From Micromonospora echinofusca (GTDB lineage Bacteria > Actinomycetota > Actinomycetes > Mycobacteriales > Micromonosporaceae): a stretch of DNA of 64,000 nt. Where the stretch lies: positions 6,671,001 to 6,735,000 of the forward strand of contig NZ_LT607733.1 in assembly GCF_900091445.1 (NCBI RefSeq), read 5' to 3'. The position numbers were made by a program, and so were the translations under genes. Below the pieces are notes generated by a model. It was not told where the DNA came from. It did not search any database and saw only the letters and a program-made list of their open reading frames with translations. How positions within the stretch are numbered: the stretch's first letter is position 1; every line of letters starts with the position of its first letter. Below are positions 24,966 through 34,600 of the stretch, one piece after another.

Positions 24966-26588
24966 ATGGTAGGTGCACCCATGGTCATGTCACGTCGGCA
25001 GCTCATCGGCTCGACTGCCGCGATATCCGGTGCCACCGTCGGCCTCGCCGGCCTGGGCGCCACGCCCGCCCAGGCCGCCGGCGCCCCGGGCACCGCGGTC
25101 GACCCGCAGGTCGTCATCCACCGCGACGACCCGCGGTACGCGCAGCTCATGCTGCGCTCTTTCAACCCCCGGTTCATCTCGTCCCCGGAGACGGTCCACC
25201 TCACCTACACCGCCGAGCAGGTCCGCGCGGCGGTCGAGCAGGCGGTCGGCCGGGGCGAGCGCATCACCGTCCGCAGCGGCGGCCACTGCCTGGACAACCT
25301 GGTCGGGGACTCCGCGTTCCGGGTGCTGGTCGACGTGTCGGCCATGAACCAGACCTGGTACGACCGGCGGCACCGGGCGTTCGTCGTGGAGTGCGGCGCC
25401 ACCCTCGGCCAGATGTACGAGCAGCTCTACCTCGGCTGGAAGGTCACCGTGCCGGCCGGCGTCTGCCCGCCGGTGGGCGTCGGCGGCCACATCGTCGGCG
25501 GCGGGTACGGGCCGCTGTCGCGCAAGTTCGGGCTCTCCGTCGACCATCTCTACGGGGTGGAGGTGGTCGTGGTCGACCGGTCGGGCCGGGCCCGGACCAT
25601 CGTGGCCACCTCCCGTCCGGACGACCCGCACCGCGAGCTGTGGTGGGCGCACACCGGCGGTGGCGGGGGCAACTTCGGGATCGTCACCAAATACCTGTTC
25701 CGTACGCCCGGCGCCACCGGCGACGACCCGGGCAAGCTGCTGCCGACGCCGCCGCCGACCCTCCTCATGACCTGGGTCTCCTACCCGTGGGACGGGCTGA
25801 CCCAGGAGGGCTTCGTCCGGCTGGTGAAGAATCACAACGCGTGGCACGCCGCCCACAGCGCCCCCGGCGACCCGTACGAGGGGCTGCACAGCGCGCTGCA
25901 CCTGAACACCGAGAAGGAACAGTTCATCTTCCTGGAGATCCGCACGGACGCCACCATGCCCGACGCGCGGAAGGCGCTCGACGAGTACGTCGCCGCCGTG
26001 TCGGCGGGAGTCGGCGTCACCCCGCAGGTCAACACGACGGACGACCTGTGGCTGGCCAACGCGACGCTGGAGTACCCGCAGACCATTCCGCCGCGCACCA
26101 AGTCCAAGGGCGGCTACCTGCGCAAACCGCTGGCCGAGCGGCAGATCGTGGAGCTGTACCGGGGCCTGCGGGATCCGGCCTACAAGGGGCAGTGCCTGGT
26201 CTACTTCGCCGGATACGGGGGCCAGGTCAACGCGGTGGGGCCGAACGCCACCGCGGTTCCGCAGCGCGACTCCATCCTGAAGCTCTGGTTCTCGGCCTCC
26301 TGGCCGGACGCCGCGGACGACGAGGAGTCGGTGGACTGGGTGCGCCGCTTCTACCAGCGGGTCTTCGCCGACACCGGCGGGATGCCGGTGTCCAACGACC
26401 GCTACGACGGCTGCTACATCAACTATCCGGACATCGACAGCCGGGACCCGGCCTGGAACCGGTCCGGCGTGCCGTGGAGCACCCTCTACTACAAGCAGAG
26501 CTATCCCCGCCTACAGCGCATCAAGGCCAGGTACGACCCGAACGACGTCTTCCGGCACCCCTTGTCCATCGAGCCGCTGGCCGGCTGA
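24966..26588 (+). CDS. Tat-exported BBE-type bicovalent flavin oxidase
   Basis: 540 residues. An N-terminal twin-arginine signal (SRRQLIG, hydrophobic stretch, TPAQAAG cleavage-like site at about residues 30-38). Then an FAD_PCMH/BBE fold: His in RSGGHCLDN and Cys in PAGVCPPVGVGG are the two expected covalent FAD attachment sites; GGGGGNFGIVT and the C-terminal BBE segment (YDPNDVFRHP) are present. Secreted family members such as AknOx oxidise the sugar of an exported glycoside, fitting the deoxysugar genes here, while TamL-like members oxidise the aglycone. Alternative start ATG 24981 (MVMSRRQ), closer to the twin arginine. Confidence 0.9.
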   Translation: MVGAPMVMSRRQLIGSTAAISGATVGLAGLGATPAQAAGAPGTAVDPQVVIHRDDPRYAQLMLRSFNPRFISSPETVHLTYTAEQVRAAVEQAVGRGERITVRSGGHCLDNLVGDSAFRVLVDVSAMNQTWYDRRHRAFVVECGATLGQMYEQLYLGWKVTVPAGVCPPVGVGGHIVGGGYGPLSRKFGLSVDHLYGVEVVVVDRSGRARTIVATSRPDDPHRELWWAHTGGGGGNFGIVTKYLFRTPGATGDDPGKLLPTPPPTLLMTWVSYPWDGLTQEGFVRLVKNHNAWHAAHSAPGDPYEGLHSALHLNTEKEQFIFLEIRTDATMPDARKALDEYVAAVSAGVGVTPQVNTTDDLWLANATLEYPQTIPPRTKSKGGYLRKPLAERQIVELYRGLRDPAYKGQCLVYFAGYGGQVNAVGPNATAVPQRDSILKLWFSASWPDAADDEESVDWVRRFYQRVFADTGGMPVSNDRYDGCYINYPDIDSRDPAWNRSGVPWSTLYYKQSYPRLQRIKARYDPNDVFRHPLSIEPLAG

Positions 26589-26608
26589 GCCGCCGGGGCA
26601 CGTACGCC

Positions 26609-26641
26609 GAGCGGGCCGGTCGCGACGCGGCCGGCCCGCTC
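26609..26641. terminator. Bidirectional hairpin terminator between convergent genes
   Basis: Perfect 11-bp inverted repeat GAGCGGGCCGG / CCGGCCCGCTC around an 11-base loop, in the 70-bp gap between the convergent flavin oxidase and salicyl-AMP ligase genes. No T-tract, as is common in actinobacteria. Confidence 0.65.
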
Positions 26642-26658
26642 CGCGTGCTCACCGACGC

Positions 26659-28359
26659 TCAGCCGGGCAACTCGTCGGGCGCCTCGGCGGCCAGCCGCCG
26701 CCGGATGTCGGCCCGCAACGCCTTCTTGTCGACCTTCCCGACGTTGGTGCGCGGCAGCGCGGCAACCTCGACCATGCGCTCCGGTAGCTTGAACCGGGCC
26801 ACCCCGGCCCGCTCCATCACCGCGCGCACGTCGGCCAGCCGCACCGACGCGCCGGCCCGGACCACCACGTAGAGGCAGACCCGTTCGCCGAACTCGGGGT
26901 CGGGCATCGCCACGGCGGCGGCCAGGTGCACGCCCGGGACCTGGTAGGCGAAGTTCTCCACCTCCTCCGCGGAGACCTTCTCCCCGGCCCGGTTGATCAT
27001 GTCCTTGTCGCGCCCCTCCACCACCAGGTTGCCGTCGGGGCGGCGACGCACCACGTCACCGGTCCGGTACCAGCCGTCCGCGGTGAACGCGAGCCGGTTC
27101 TGCTCCTCGGCACGGTAGTAGCCGCGCGGGGTGTACGGCCCGCGGGTCAACAGCAGTCCCGGGGTGCCGTCCGGCACTGGCTCGCCCTCGTCGTCGACCA
27201 CCAGGATCTCGTCGTCCGGGCAGATCGGGCGGCCCTGGGTGTGACAGACCACCTCGTCGGGGTCGTCCAACCGCGTGTAGTTGAGCAGCCCCTCGGCCAT
27301 GCCGAAGACCTGCTGGAGACGGCAGCCGAGGGTGGGCTGGACCCGCCAGGCCACCTCGTCGGCCAGCCGGGCGCCGCCCACCTGGAGCAGCCGCAGCGTG
27401 CTCAGGTCGTATCCGGGACCGGCCTCCTGGAAGGCGAGCCAGCTCTGCACGATGGTGGGTACCGCGGCGGTTACCGTCACCTGCTCCCGCTCGACCAGGT
27501 CGAAGACCTTCTTCGGCGCGGGCGACGGGGCGATGACCACCCGGCCCCCCACCAGCAGGGTGCCGAGGACGCCGGGACAGCCCAGCGGGAAGTTGTGGGC
27601 GAGCGGTAGCGCCGCCAGGTACACCGTCGACGGGCCGAAGCCGGAGACCTCGCCGCTGCGCCGGGCGTTGTACGCGTAGTCGTCGTGCGTGCGGGCGATC
27701 AGCTTGGGCAGGCCGGTGGTGCCGCCCGAGAGCAGGAAGAGCGCGACGTCCCGCCCGGCTGGCGCGGCGGCGTCCAACTGCCGGCGCGCCGCCGCCGGGT
27801 CGTCCGCCGGCCGGCACAGCGCTCGGACGTCCACCGAGCCGGGCGCGGGCCGGGGGCCGGCGGCGAACACGTGTCTGAGGCCCGGCTGCGCCTCGGCGAT
27901 CCGCCGGGCCATCTCCTGGTGGTCGAAGTGGTCCGTCTCGGCGGGCACCACCACCGCCCGGGCCTCGGCGTGCCGCACGAGGTGGGAGATCTCGTGGTGG
28001 CGGTGCGCCGGCAGCGCCATGACCGGCAGTACGCCCAGCCGCAGGCAGGCGAGGGTCAGGACGACGAACTCCCACCGGTTGTCGAGTTGCATCACGATCC
28101 GGTCGTCGCGCCGCAGGCCCAACGCGCGCAGCCGCAGCGCCGCGCCGTCGGCCCGCTGCGTCAACTCCCGGTAGGTCAGTCGCACGTCGCCGCTGACCAG
28201 CGCCTCGACGTGGGGCAGCGCGTCGGCCACCGCGAGGACGTGCGCCCCCAACGGCCGTCCTTCCCAGTAGCCCGCGGCGACGTACCGGGCCACCGCCTCC
28301 GGCGGCCAGGGCACCAGGCCCGTCCGACTCGGCTCGGGGTCGCCCGCTGGACCTGTCAC
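26659..28359 (-). CDS. Salicyl-AMP ligase (DhbE/EntE/MbtA family)
   Basis: 566 residues of aryl-acid-activating ANL enzyme. ALFLLSGGTTGLPKLIARTHDDY phosphate-loop region, the aryl-ligase-type ALPVMALPAHRHHEISHL segment, FGMAEGLLNYTRLDDP, DGWYRTGDVVRR, KDMINRAGEKVSAEEVEN and RTNVGKVDKKALR (catalytic Lys). Family members adenylate 2,3-dihydroxybenzoate or salicylate and load it onto an aryl carrier protein. Salicylate is preferred here because a salicylate synthase lies in the same cluster. GTG 28359 with AGGAGG 8 nt upstream; longer upstream starts cross non-coding sequence. The likely acceptor is the carrier protein at 37699-37986. Confidence 0.93.
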   Translation of the reverse strand: MTGPAGDPEPSRTGLVPWPPEAVARYVAAGYWEGRPLGAHVLAVADALPHVEALVSGDVRLTYRELTQRADGAALRLRALGLRRDDRIVMQLDNRWEFVVLTLACLRLGVLPVMALPAHRHHEISHLVRHAEARAVVVPAETDHFDHQEMARRIAEAQPGLRHVFAAGPRPAPGSVDVRALCRPADDPAAARRQLDAAAPAGRDVALFLLSGGTTGLPKLIARTHDDYAYNARRSGEVSGFGPSTVYLAALPLAHNFPLGCPGVLGTLLVGGRVVIAPSPAPKKVFDLVEREQVTVTAAVPTIVQSWLAFQEAGPGYDLSTLRLLQVGGARLADEVAWRVQPTLGCRLQQVFGMAEGLLNYTRLDDPDEVVCHTQGRPICPDDEILVVDDEGEPVPDGTPGLLLTRGPYTPRGYYRAEEQNRLAFTADGWYRTGDVVRRRPDGNLVVEGRDKDMINRAGEKVSAEEVENFAYQVPGVHLAAAVAMPDPEFGERVCLYVVVRAGASVRLADVRAVMERAGVARFKLPERMVEVAALPRTNVGKVDKKALRADIRRRLAAEAPDELPG

Positions 28360-28593
28360 TGTGGCCTCCTCACACCGGCTGGCCGTCCCACGGCCGCGCC
28401 CGTACGGGCGGGTGCGTCGCGGCGGGGTGGCCCGGAGCACGAGGCCGGGCGTCGGGGCCGCAAGCTGGTGGGACTCCTCCCGAATATGCCGGTGGCGCAG
28501 CCGGGAGGGCATCTCCGAGCGTGCCGATGGAGGCGGGGAGAAAGAGCGCGACCACGGCGGGCGCCACCCGGGACGCCTGCCGTGGCCGGCGGG

Positions 28594-29103
28594 TCAGTTC
28601 GGTCGCTCGGGCAACTCCGAGTAGTACTTCACCAGATCGTCGAAGGAAGGCTGCCCGCCGTGCGGCGCCGGCCGGCCGGCCTCCCGGTCGAGCAACTCGC
28701 CCATCTTGTCCAGGGCCAAATGGAAGCCGGCGGCGCTCTGCGGCAGGTGGCCCGGGTCGCCGACCTCGTTCTCCAGCACCAACCGGCAGCCGTCCCCCTG
28801 CGGGCTGAGCAGCCAGCGGTAGGCGTCGCCCTCGCCCGCGTACACGAACCGGCGCGGCTCGTCGACCTCGACGACCCGGGCCCGCACCACCATCTCCGGG
28901 GAGAACGTCACGGTGACCTTCCCGCCCTCGACCGGCTCGACGTCCACCCGGAAGCCGAACCACGAGGAGTGTTCCCCGCTGTCGGTGATCGCCCGCCAGA
29001 CGCGCTCGGGCGGATCCGGATAGTCGTGCGTGAAGCGCAGCAGCGGCTTCCCGTCGGTGCCGGGGTGCCGGGTGGTTCGCGTACGGAAGGTCTCGGGATC
29101 CAT
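28594..29103 (-). CDS. SRPBCC/AHSA1-like domain protein
   Basis: 169 residues with the START/AHSA1 pattern: FTHDYPDPPERVWRAITD, W-FGFRVDVEPVEGGKV, ARVVEVDEPRRFVYA, and a C-terminal long helix (LDKMGELLDREAGR). The fold binds hydrophobic ligands; some members act as cyclases in aromatic pathways, others are chaperone-related. ATG 29103 with AGAGGAG upstream. It lies within the minus-strand aromatic block but has 200+ bp gaps on the ligase side, so it may or may not belong to the pathway. Confidence 0.75.
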   Translation of the reverse strand: MDPETFRTRTTRHPGTDGKPLLRFTHDYPDPPERVWRAITDSGEHSSWFGFRVDVEPVEGGKVTVTFSPEMVVRARVVEVDEPRRFVYAGEGDAYRWLLSPQGDGCRLVLENEVGDPGHLPQSAAGFHLALDKMGELLDREAGRPAPHGGQPSFDDLVKYYSELPERPN

Positions 29104-29247
29104 CAGATCCGGTCTCCTCTGGGTTGCTGGCCCGGCCCACACAGCGTGAACCGGTCGTAGCAGACTGCCAACAGTGGACGACGCGGGTCAAGGGCACACG
29201 CCACGGCCATGCCGGGCGGGCCGGCATGGCCGTGGGTGGTGCGCCGG

Positions 29248-29925
29248 TCAGCCGTGGCAGGAGCCCGCTGTCGCGACGCCGTAGCTGTCGTGGTGACGGA
29301 TCCACCCCATGGTGTCCGCCATGCCCTCCTCCTGCCGTCCCAACGGGGTCAGGTCGAGGTAGTTGTAGGTGTTGTTCAGGACGTCGCTGCCGCGCCCGTG
29401 CGTGGAGTACGCGTAGAGCACCCGGCCGTCGTCGGCGCGCAGGAACGCGCTGATTCCGGGCAGCTCGGGCTCGCCCGCGCCGACGTCCAGGGTGAAGTCC
29501 TGGTAGAAGTCGTCGCCCCGGGTGGTGTACCAGGGTATGTCCCACCCCATCCGACGCTTGAACGGCACGATGTCCGACTGTGGCGCGGCGCAGACGATGA
29601 CCAGCGACGTGTCGCGGGCGTGCAGGTGCGCCAGGTGCCCGATGTTGTCGATGAACAGCGAGCACACCGGGCACCAGTCGTGCCCCTCCAGCGGCCACAT
29701 GAAGTGGTAGGTGAGCAGCTGCCGCCGGCCGTCGAACAGCTCCGGCAGCGTCCGTTCGCCGTCCGGGCCCTCGAAGACGTACTCCTTGTCCACCACCATC
29801 ATCGGCAGCGCGCGCCGCTGTGCGCTGAGCGCGTCCCGCGCCCGGGTCACCTCCTTCTCCCGCTCCAGGAAGGCCCGCCGCGCCGCGAGCCAGTCCGCGC
29901 GCCCGACGATCCGGGTGTCCGTCAT
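29248..29925 (-). CDS. DUF899-type thioredoxin-fold protein
   Basis: 225 residues matching the DUF899 family: an N-terminal LAARRAFLEREKEVTRARD helix, RRALPMMVVDKEYVFEG, YHFMWPLEGHDWCPVCSLFIDNI (a W-C-P-x-C thioredoxin-like site), and AFLRADDGRVLYAYSTHGRG. The fold suggests a redox or peroxidase-like role; no reaction is established. ATG 29925 with GGGAGGAGG upstream. It is encoded 31 nt after the aminomutase gene and probably co-transcribed. Confidence 0.85.
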   Translation of the reverse strand: MTDTRIVGRADWLAARRAFLEREKEVTRARDALSAQRRALPMMVVDKEYVFEGPDGERTLPELFDGRRQLLTYHFMWPLEGHDWCPVCSLFIDNIGHLAHLHARDTSLVIVCAAPQSDIVPFKRRMGWDIPWYTTRGDDFYQDFTLDVGAGEPELPGISAFLRADDGRVLYAYSTHGRGSDVLNNTYNYLDLTPLGRQEEGMADTMGWIRHHDSYGVATAGSCHG

Positions 29926-29956
29926 CGCAGCCTCCTCCCGCCGCGCCCGGGGCCGG

Positions 29957-31561
29957 TCACCGCAGCCCCTCGCCGCCGTCGGGCAGGGCGTCGACGAACT
30001 CGCCCCGGGCCAGCGCGGCCGCGACCGTCTCGATGTCGTCGCTCATGTAGCGGTCGCGGTCCAGGGTGGGCACCATGGACCGGATCCGGTCGTAGGTGGC
30101 CCGCCCGGCGGGCCCCAGCCGGTCCACGACGCCCCGCAGGTCCACCGCCTGGGCGGCGGAGAGATACTCCACGGCCAGGATGAGGTCGTTGTTGCGCAGC
30201 ACCCGGCGTGCGTTGCGGGCGGAGATCAGGCCCATGCTCACCACGTCCTGGTTGTCGCTGTTGGACGGGATGCTCTGGGTGCTCGCCGGGCCGATCGTCC
30301 GGTTCTCCGCCACCAGCGCCGTCGCCGGGTACTGGGCGCCGGTGAAGCCGCTGTTCAGGCCCGGCTCGCCGGCCACCAGGTATTCCGGCAGGCCGCCGTT
30401 GAGGTGCCGGTTGAGCAGGCGGTTGGTGCGCCGCTCGCTGGTCACGCCGAGCTGGGTCAGCGCGATGGTGAGGAAGTCCATCGCGAAGGCCACCGGCTGA
30501 CCGTGGAAGTTCGCGCCGTGGAAGACCTCCCGGCCCTCGAAGAAGAGCGGGTTGTCGTTGGAGGAGTTCAACTCGGTCGTCACCACACTGGTGGCGTGGT
30601 AGACGGTGTCGCGTACCGCGCCGACGACCTGCGGGATCGCCCGCAGCGTGTACGGCTTCTGCAGGTAGATCTCCCCGCGCTGGACGGTGACACCCGCCTG
30701 CTTCTGCTCCTCGACCTGGCGGCGGATCTCGCGGTGCTCCAGCGCCAGCCCGCTGCCGGCCAGCAGGGTACGCATGTTGGCGGCGTTGTCGACCTGGCCC
30801 CGGTGCGGCCGGGCCAGCTCGTGCCCCTCGGCCATGAAGGCGCCGGTCGAGCCCTGCAACGCCTCCAGCGCCAGCGCCGTCACGATCTCGGCCTGGCGGA
30901 CCTGGGTGAGCGCCCGGCCGGTGAGCAGGGCGCCGAGGCCGGTCATCGCGGAGGTGCCGTTGATCAGCGACAGCCCCTCCTTGAACCGGAGTTGCAACGG
31001 CTCCACGCCGAGCTGGCGCAGGACCGGACCGGTGGGGGTGGGACGGCCGTCGCGCAGCACGTATCCCTCACCGATGATCACGGCCGCGATGTGCGACAGC
31101 GGGGCGAGGTCGCCGCTGGCGCCCAGCGAACCAATCTCCGGGATGGCCGGGGTGACGCCCTGGTTGAGCAGCAGGGCCAAGCGCTCCAGCAGCTCGGGCC
31201 GGACCGCCGAGTAGCCCCGGGCCAACGCGTTGAGCCGGGCCGCGACCATCGCCCGCGCCTCGTCCTCGGCGAAGAGCGGGCCGACCCCGGCGCAGTGACT
31301 GCGCACCAGGTTGAGCTGAAGCTCGATCTCCACGGCGTTGTCCACCATCATGTACGCCAGGTCGCCGTACCCGGTGGTGATGCCGTACACGGGAATTCCC
31401 TGCTCGACGATGTCCTGGAACATCGCTCGGCTCGCCGCGGCCTTCTCCAGGGCCGTCGGGGCGATGACGCACGGCGCCTGCTCCTCGGCGATCCGCCGGA
31501 TGCCGCCGATGTCCACGTTCTGGCCGTCGAGTTCGACGGGCGTCGTCTCCACAAGAGTCAC
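29957..31561 (-). CDS. MIO-containing tyrosine 2,3-aminomutase / aromatic ammonia-lyase (SgcC4-like)
   Basis: 534 residues, length and sequence close to SgcC4 of the C-1027 pathway as I recall it. The MIO tripeptide Ala-Ser-Gly is in GSLGASGDLAPLSH. The catalytic Tyr loop is TTGYGDLAYM. RSHCAGVG carries the His associated with tyrosine over phenylalanine selectivity. ELNSSNDNPL, FHGANFHGQP and NRTIGPASTQSIPSNSDNQD are the further active-site segments. Expected reaction: L-tyrosine to beta-tyrosine via a coumarate-like intermediate; lyase activity alone cannot be excluded. GTG 31561 with GAGGTGG upstream. The beta-tyrosine would be the substrate for the adjacent NRPS (inference). Confidence 0.93.
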   Translation of the reverse strand: MTLVETTPVELDGQNVDIGGIRRIAEEQAPCVIAPTALEKAAASRAMFQDIVEQGIPVYGITTGYGDLAYMMVDNAVEIELQLNLVRSHCAGVGPLFAEDEARAMVAARLNALARGYSAVRPELLERLALLLNQGVTPAIPEIGSLGASGDLAPLSHIAAVIIGEGYVLRDGRPTPTGPVLRQLGVEPLQLRFKEGLSLINGTSAMTGLGALLTGRALTQVRQAEIVTALALEALQGSTGAFMAEGHELARPHRGQVDNAANMRTLLAGSGLALEHREIRRQVEEQKQAGVTVQRGEIYLQKPYTLRAIPQVVGAVRDTVYHATSVVTTELNSSNDNPLFFEGREVFHGANFHGQPVAFAMDFLTIALTQLGVTSERRTNRLLNRHLNGGLPEYLVAGEPGLNSGFTGAQYPATALVAENRTIGPASTQSIPSNSDNQDVVSMGLISARNARRVLRNNDLILAVEYLSAAQAVDLRGVVDRLGPAGRATYDRIRSMVPTLDRDRYMSDDIETVAAALARGEFVDALPDGGEGLR

Positions 31562-31632
31562 GTTTGTCCACCTCACATGTCGTCGGGCTGAGCGGTTCGG
31601 GAAAGGCAGCGGTCGGCCCCCCTGCGGGGCGT

Positions 31633-34600
31633 TCAGGTGGTGCCGCTCACCTCCCTCTGCGCCCGGGCGCCGTCGCCGGCCCGCGTCGCCGCGTCCACCA
31701 GGGCGGCGAGCCCGGCCAGGGTCGGGTCGGCGAGGAAGTGGCGGGCCGGCACGGTGACGCCGGTCCGTTCCCGGACGCGGTGCAGCAGCGGCGGGATCAG
31801 CAGCGAGTGACCGCCGAGGGCGAACAGCGAGTCCTCCGGCGCGACCTCGTCGATGCCGAGGACCTCCGCCCACACGCGCGCCAGGATCCGCTCGGTCGCG
31901 GTGGTGGGCTGCTGGCCGCCGGTCGCGCGCAGCGACGTCGGTGCCGGCAGTCGCCGCCGGTCGACCTTCCCGCCCACGTTGCGTGGCAGCGTCGGCAGGG
32001 TGCGGAAGCTCACCGGCGGCATCAGGCTGCCGAACCGCTGGCGCAGCCGGGCCCGCCACGCGACGGCCGGGTCGGTCCCACCTGGGCCGTCCGGCGTCTC
32101 CCGGGCCACCACGTACGCCATCAGGCGTACGACCAGGCCGCTGTGGTCACGCACCGGCACGACCGCGCACTCGGCGACCGAGTCGGCGGCGGCCAGCGCC
32201 GCCTCCACGTCGGTCAGCTCCAGCCGGGTACCGAAGAACTTGATCTGGAAGTCCTGCCGGCCGCGGAACTCCAGCAGCCCGTCCAGCCGCCGGCGGCCGA
32301 GGTCCCCGGTGCGGTACCAGCCGTGGTCGGGCAGCCCGAACTCCTCGTACGCGCGAAGCGGCGCGAAGGCGTCGCCCGACGCCTCCGTGCCCACGTAGCC
32401 GGGAGTGACGTAGGGGCTGCGGACGACCAGCTCGCCGGTCACCCCCGCCGGACAGGGCCGGTCCTGGTCGTCGACCACGAGCACCTGCCGGCCGGGGATC
32501 GGCTCGCCGACGGGCACGGTGCCGCGCACCGGCCCGGTCACCTCGTGCCAGGTCGCCAGCACGATCTCGGTCGGGCCGTACAGGTTGGTCAGCCGGGCCG
32601 ACGGCAGCGCCTCCCGCAGCTGCCCGGCCAACTCGCCGGGGAGCGGCTCGCCGGCGAGCAGCAGGTGCCGCAGCTCGGGCAGCGCGTCGCCGCGACCCTG
32701 CGACCCCAGGGCCCGCAGGACCTCCCGGGCGAAGCTCGGCACGGTCTGGAAGTGCGTGATGCGCTCGTCGGCCAGCCAGCGCACCAGCCGGCGCGGGTCC
32801 ACCCGCACCCGGTCCGGCACCAGGCAGAGGGTCGCGCCGGCGCCCAGCGCCGCGAAGATCTCGCAGAGCGCGGCGTCGTAGCCGGGCGCCGCCCACTGGG
32901 CCACCCGGCTGCCCGGGCCCATCGCGAAATGCGTCGCCATCCACTCGCAGAACTGCGCGAAGCCGGCGTGGGTCTGCGGGATGCCCTTGGGCCGTCCGGT
33001 CGACCCCGAGGTGTACGCGACGTACGCCAGGTCGGCCCCGTCGGGTCGGGCCAGGGCCGGGTCGGCCTCCTGCCCGGCGGCGCGGTGCAGCTCGTCCACC
33101 GCGACGGCCTGCCCGTCGAGTTCCGTGCGGTACCAGCGGGCCAACTCGTCGTCGTCCGGGTCGCCCTCCACCAGCAGGCAGGCCGGGCGCAGCTCGCCCA
33201 GGATCAGCCGACCCCGTTCGCCGGCCTCGCCGGCACCGATGCAGACCAGGTGCGCTCCCGCCTCCAGGACGCCCAGCAGCACAGCCACCTGGCTCGGCCC
33301 GGCCGGCATCCGCACCGCAACCGGCGCGCCCGCCATCAGACTCAGCCGTCGCAGTCCCCGGGCGGTGGAGCTGGCCAGCGCGGCCAGCTCCCCGTAGGAG
33401 ACGGCCTCCGACTGCCAGGCCAGGGCGGTGTCGCCCGGGTGCAGCTCGGCCCGGCCGCGCACCGCCGCGTCGACGGGGGGCCGGCTGACGGCGGCCGTCC
33501 CGACCCGGTCGGCGGCCCGGACCGCCGCGCGGAGCTGCTCCGGCATCTCCAGCGGCAGCGCCGCCACCGGCTGGCCCGGGTCCTTCAGCGCGGCGTCGAG
33601 CAGGGTACGGAGCTGGCCGAGCAGCGCGCGCGCCGAGTCGGCCTCGAACAGCTCCGCCCGGTACGCCAGCGCGCCCGTCACGGTCGGCTCCACGGTGTCG
33701 ACCTCCAGCGACAGGCCCACCGGGACCGCGCCGGCGCGCAGCGGCAGCCGGCGCACGGTCGCGCCGGTGAACGCGGGTTCCGGCTCGGGTGACCCGGGAC
33801 AGCTGAACGTCGCGTCGAGCAACGGCAGCCGCTGCGGGTCCCGGTCGACCTCCACCTCGGCGACGACGTCGGCGAAGGGCAGCTCCCCGTGGTCGAGCGC
33901 GGCCCGGTGGGCCTGGGCCACCCGGGCCAGCAGGTGCCGGAAGGTGGGGGAGCCGGCGAAGTCGGCGCAGACCACCAGCGGATTCGAAAATGGCCCCACG
34001 GTCCCGGCGAACTCCGGGCGGGGCCGCACCACCACCGGGTGTCCCACCGCCACCCGCTGCTCGCCGGTGTGCCGGAACAGTAGCGCCTGGAACGCCGCGG
34101 ACAGCACCACGGCCGGGACGGTTCCCTCGGCCGCGCAGACCTCGCGCAGCCGGCCGGCGGTCTCCTCACCCCAGTCGAAGTGCACCGCCGCACCCGCGTA
34201 CCCGGAGTCGGCCGCGGGCGGCCGGTCGGCGGGCAGCGACAGCGCCGGCGGGGGCGGGGTCAGCGTGGCGCGCCACCACTGCGCCAGCCCCCGGTACGCC
34301 GGGCCGGTCGCCTGTTCCCGCTGCCACCGCGCGAAGTCGCGGTACTGAAGGGGCAGGAACGGCAGGACCGGCTCGCGTCCCTGCACCGCCGCCGAGTAGC
34401 ACTCGCCCAGCTCGGTCACCAGGATCCGGGCCGAGCTGTCGTCGGCCACCAGCTGGTGCAGTACCAGCAGCACCTCGTGCTCGTCCGGCCCGAGTCGGAC
34501 CAGGGTGAGCCGGCTGAGCGGGCCGTCGGCGTGATCCACCACGGCCCCCGCCAGGCCGGTACGCAGCCGCTCCGCGGCCGCCGCCCGTTCCGGCTCGTCG

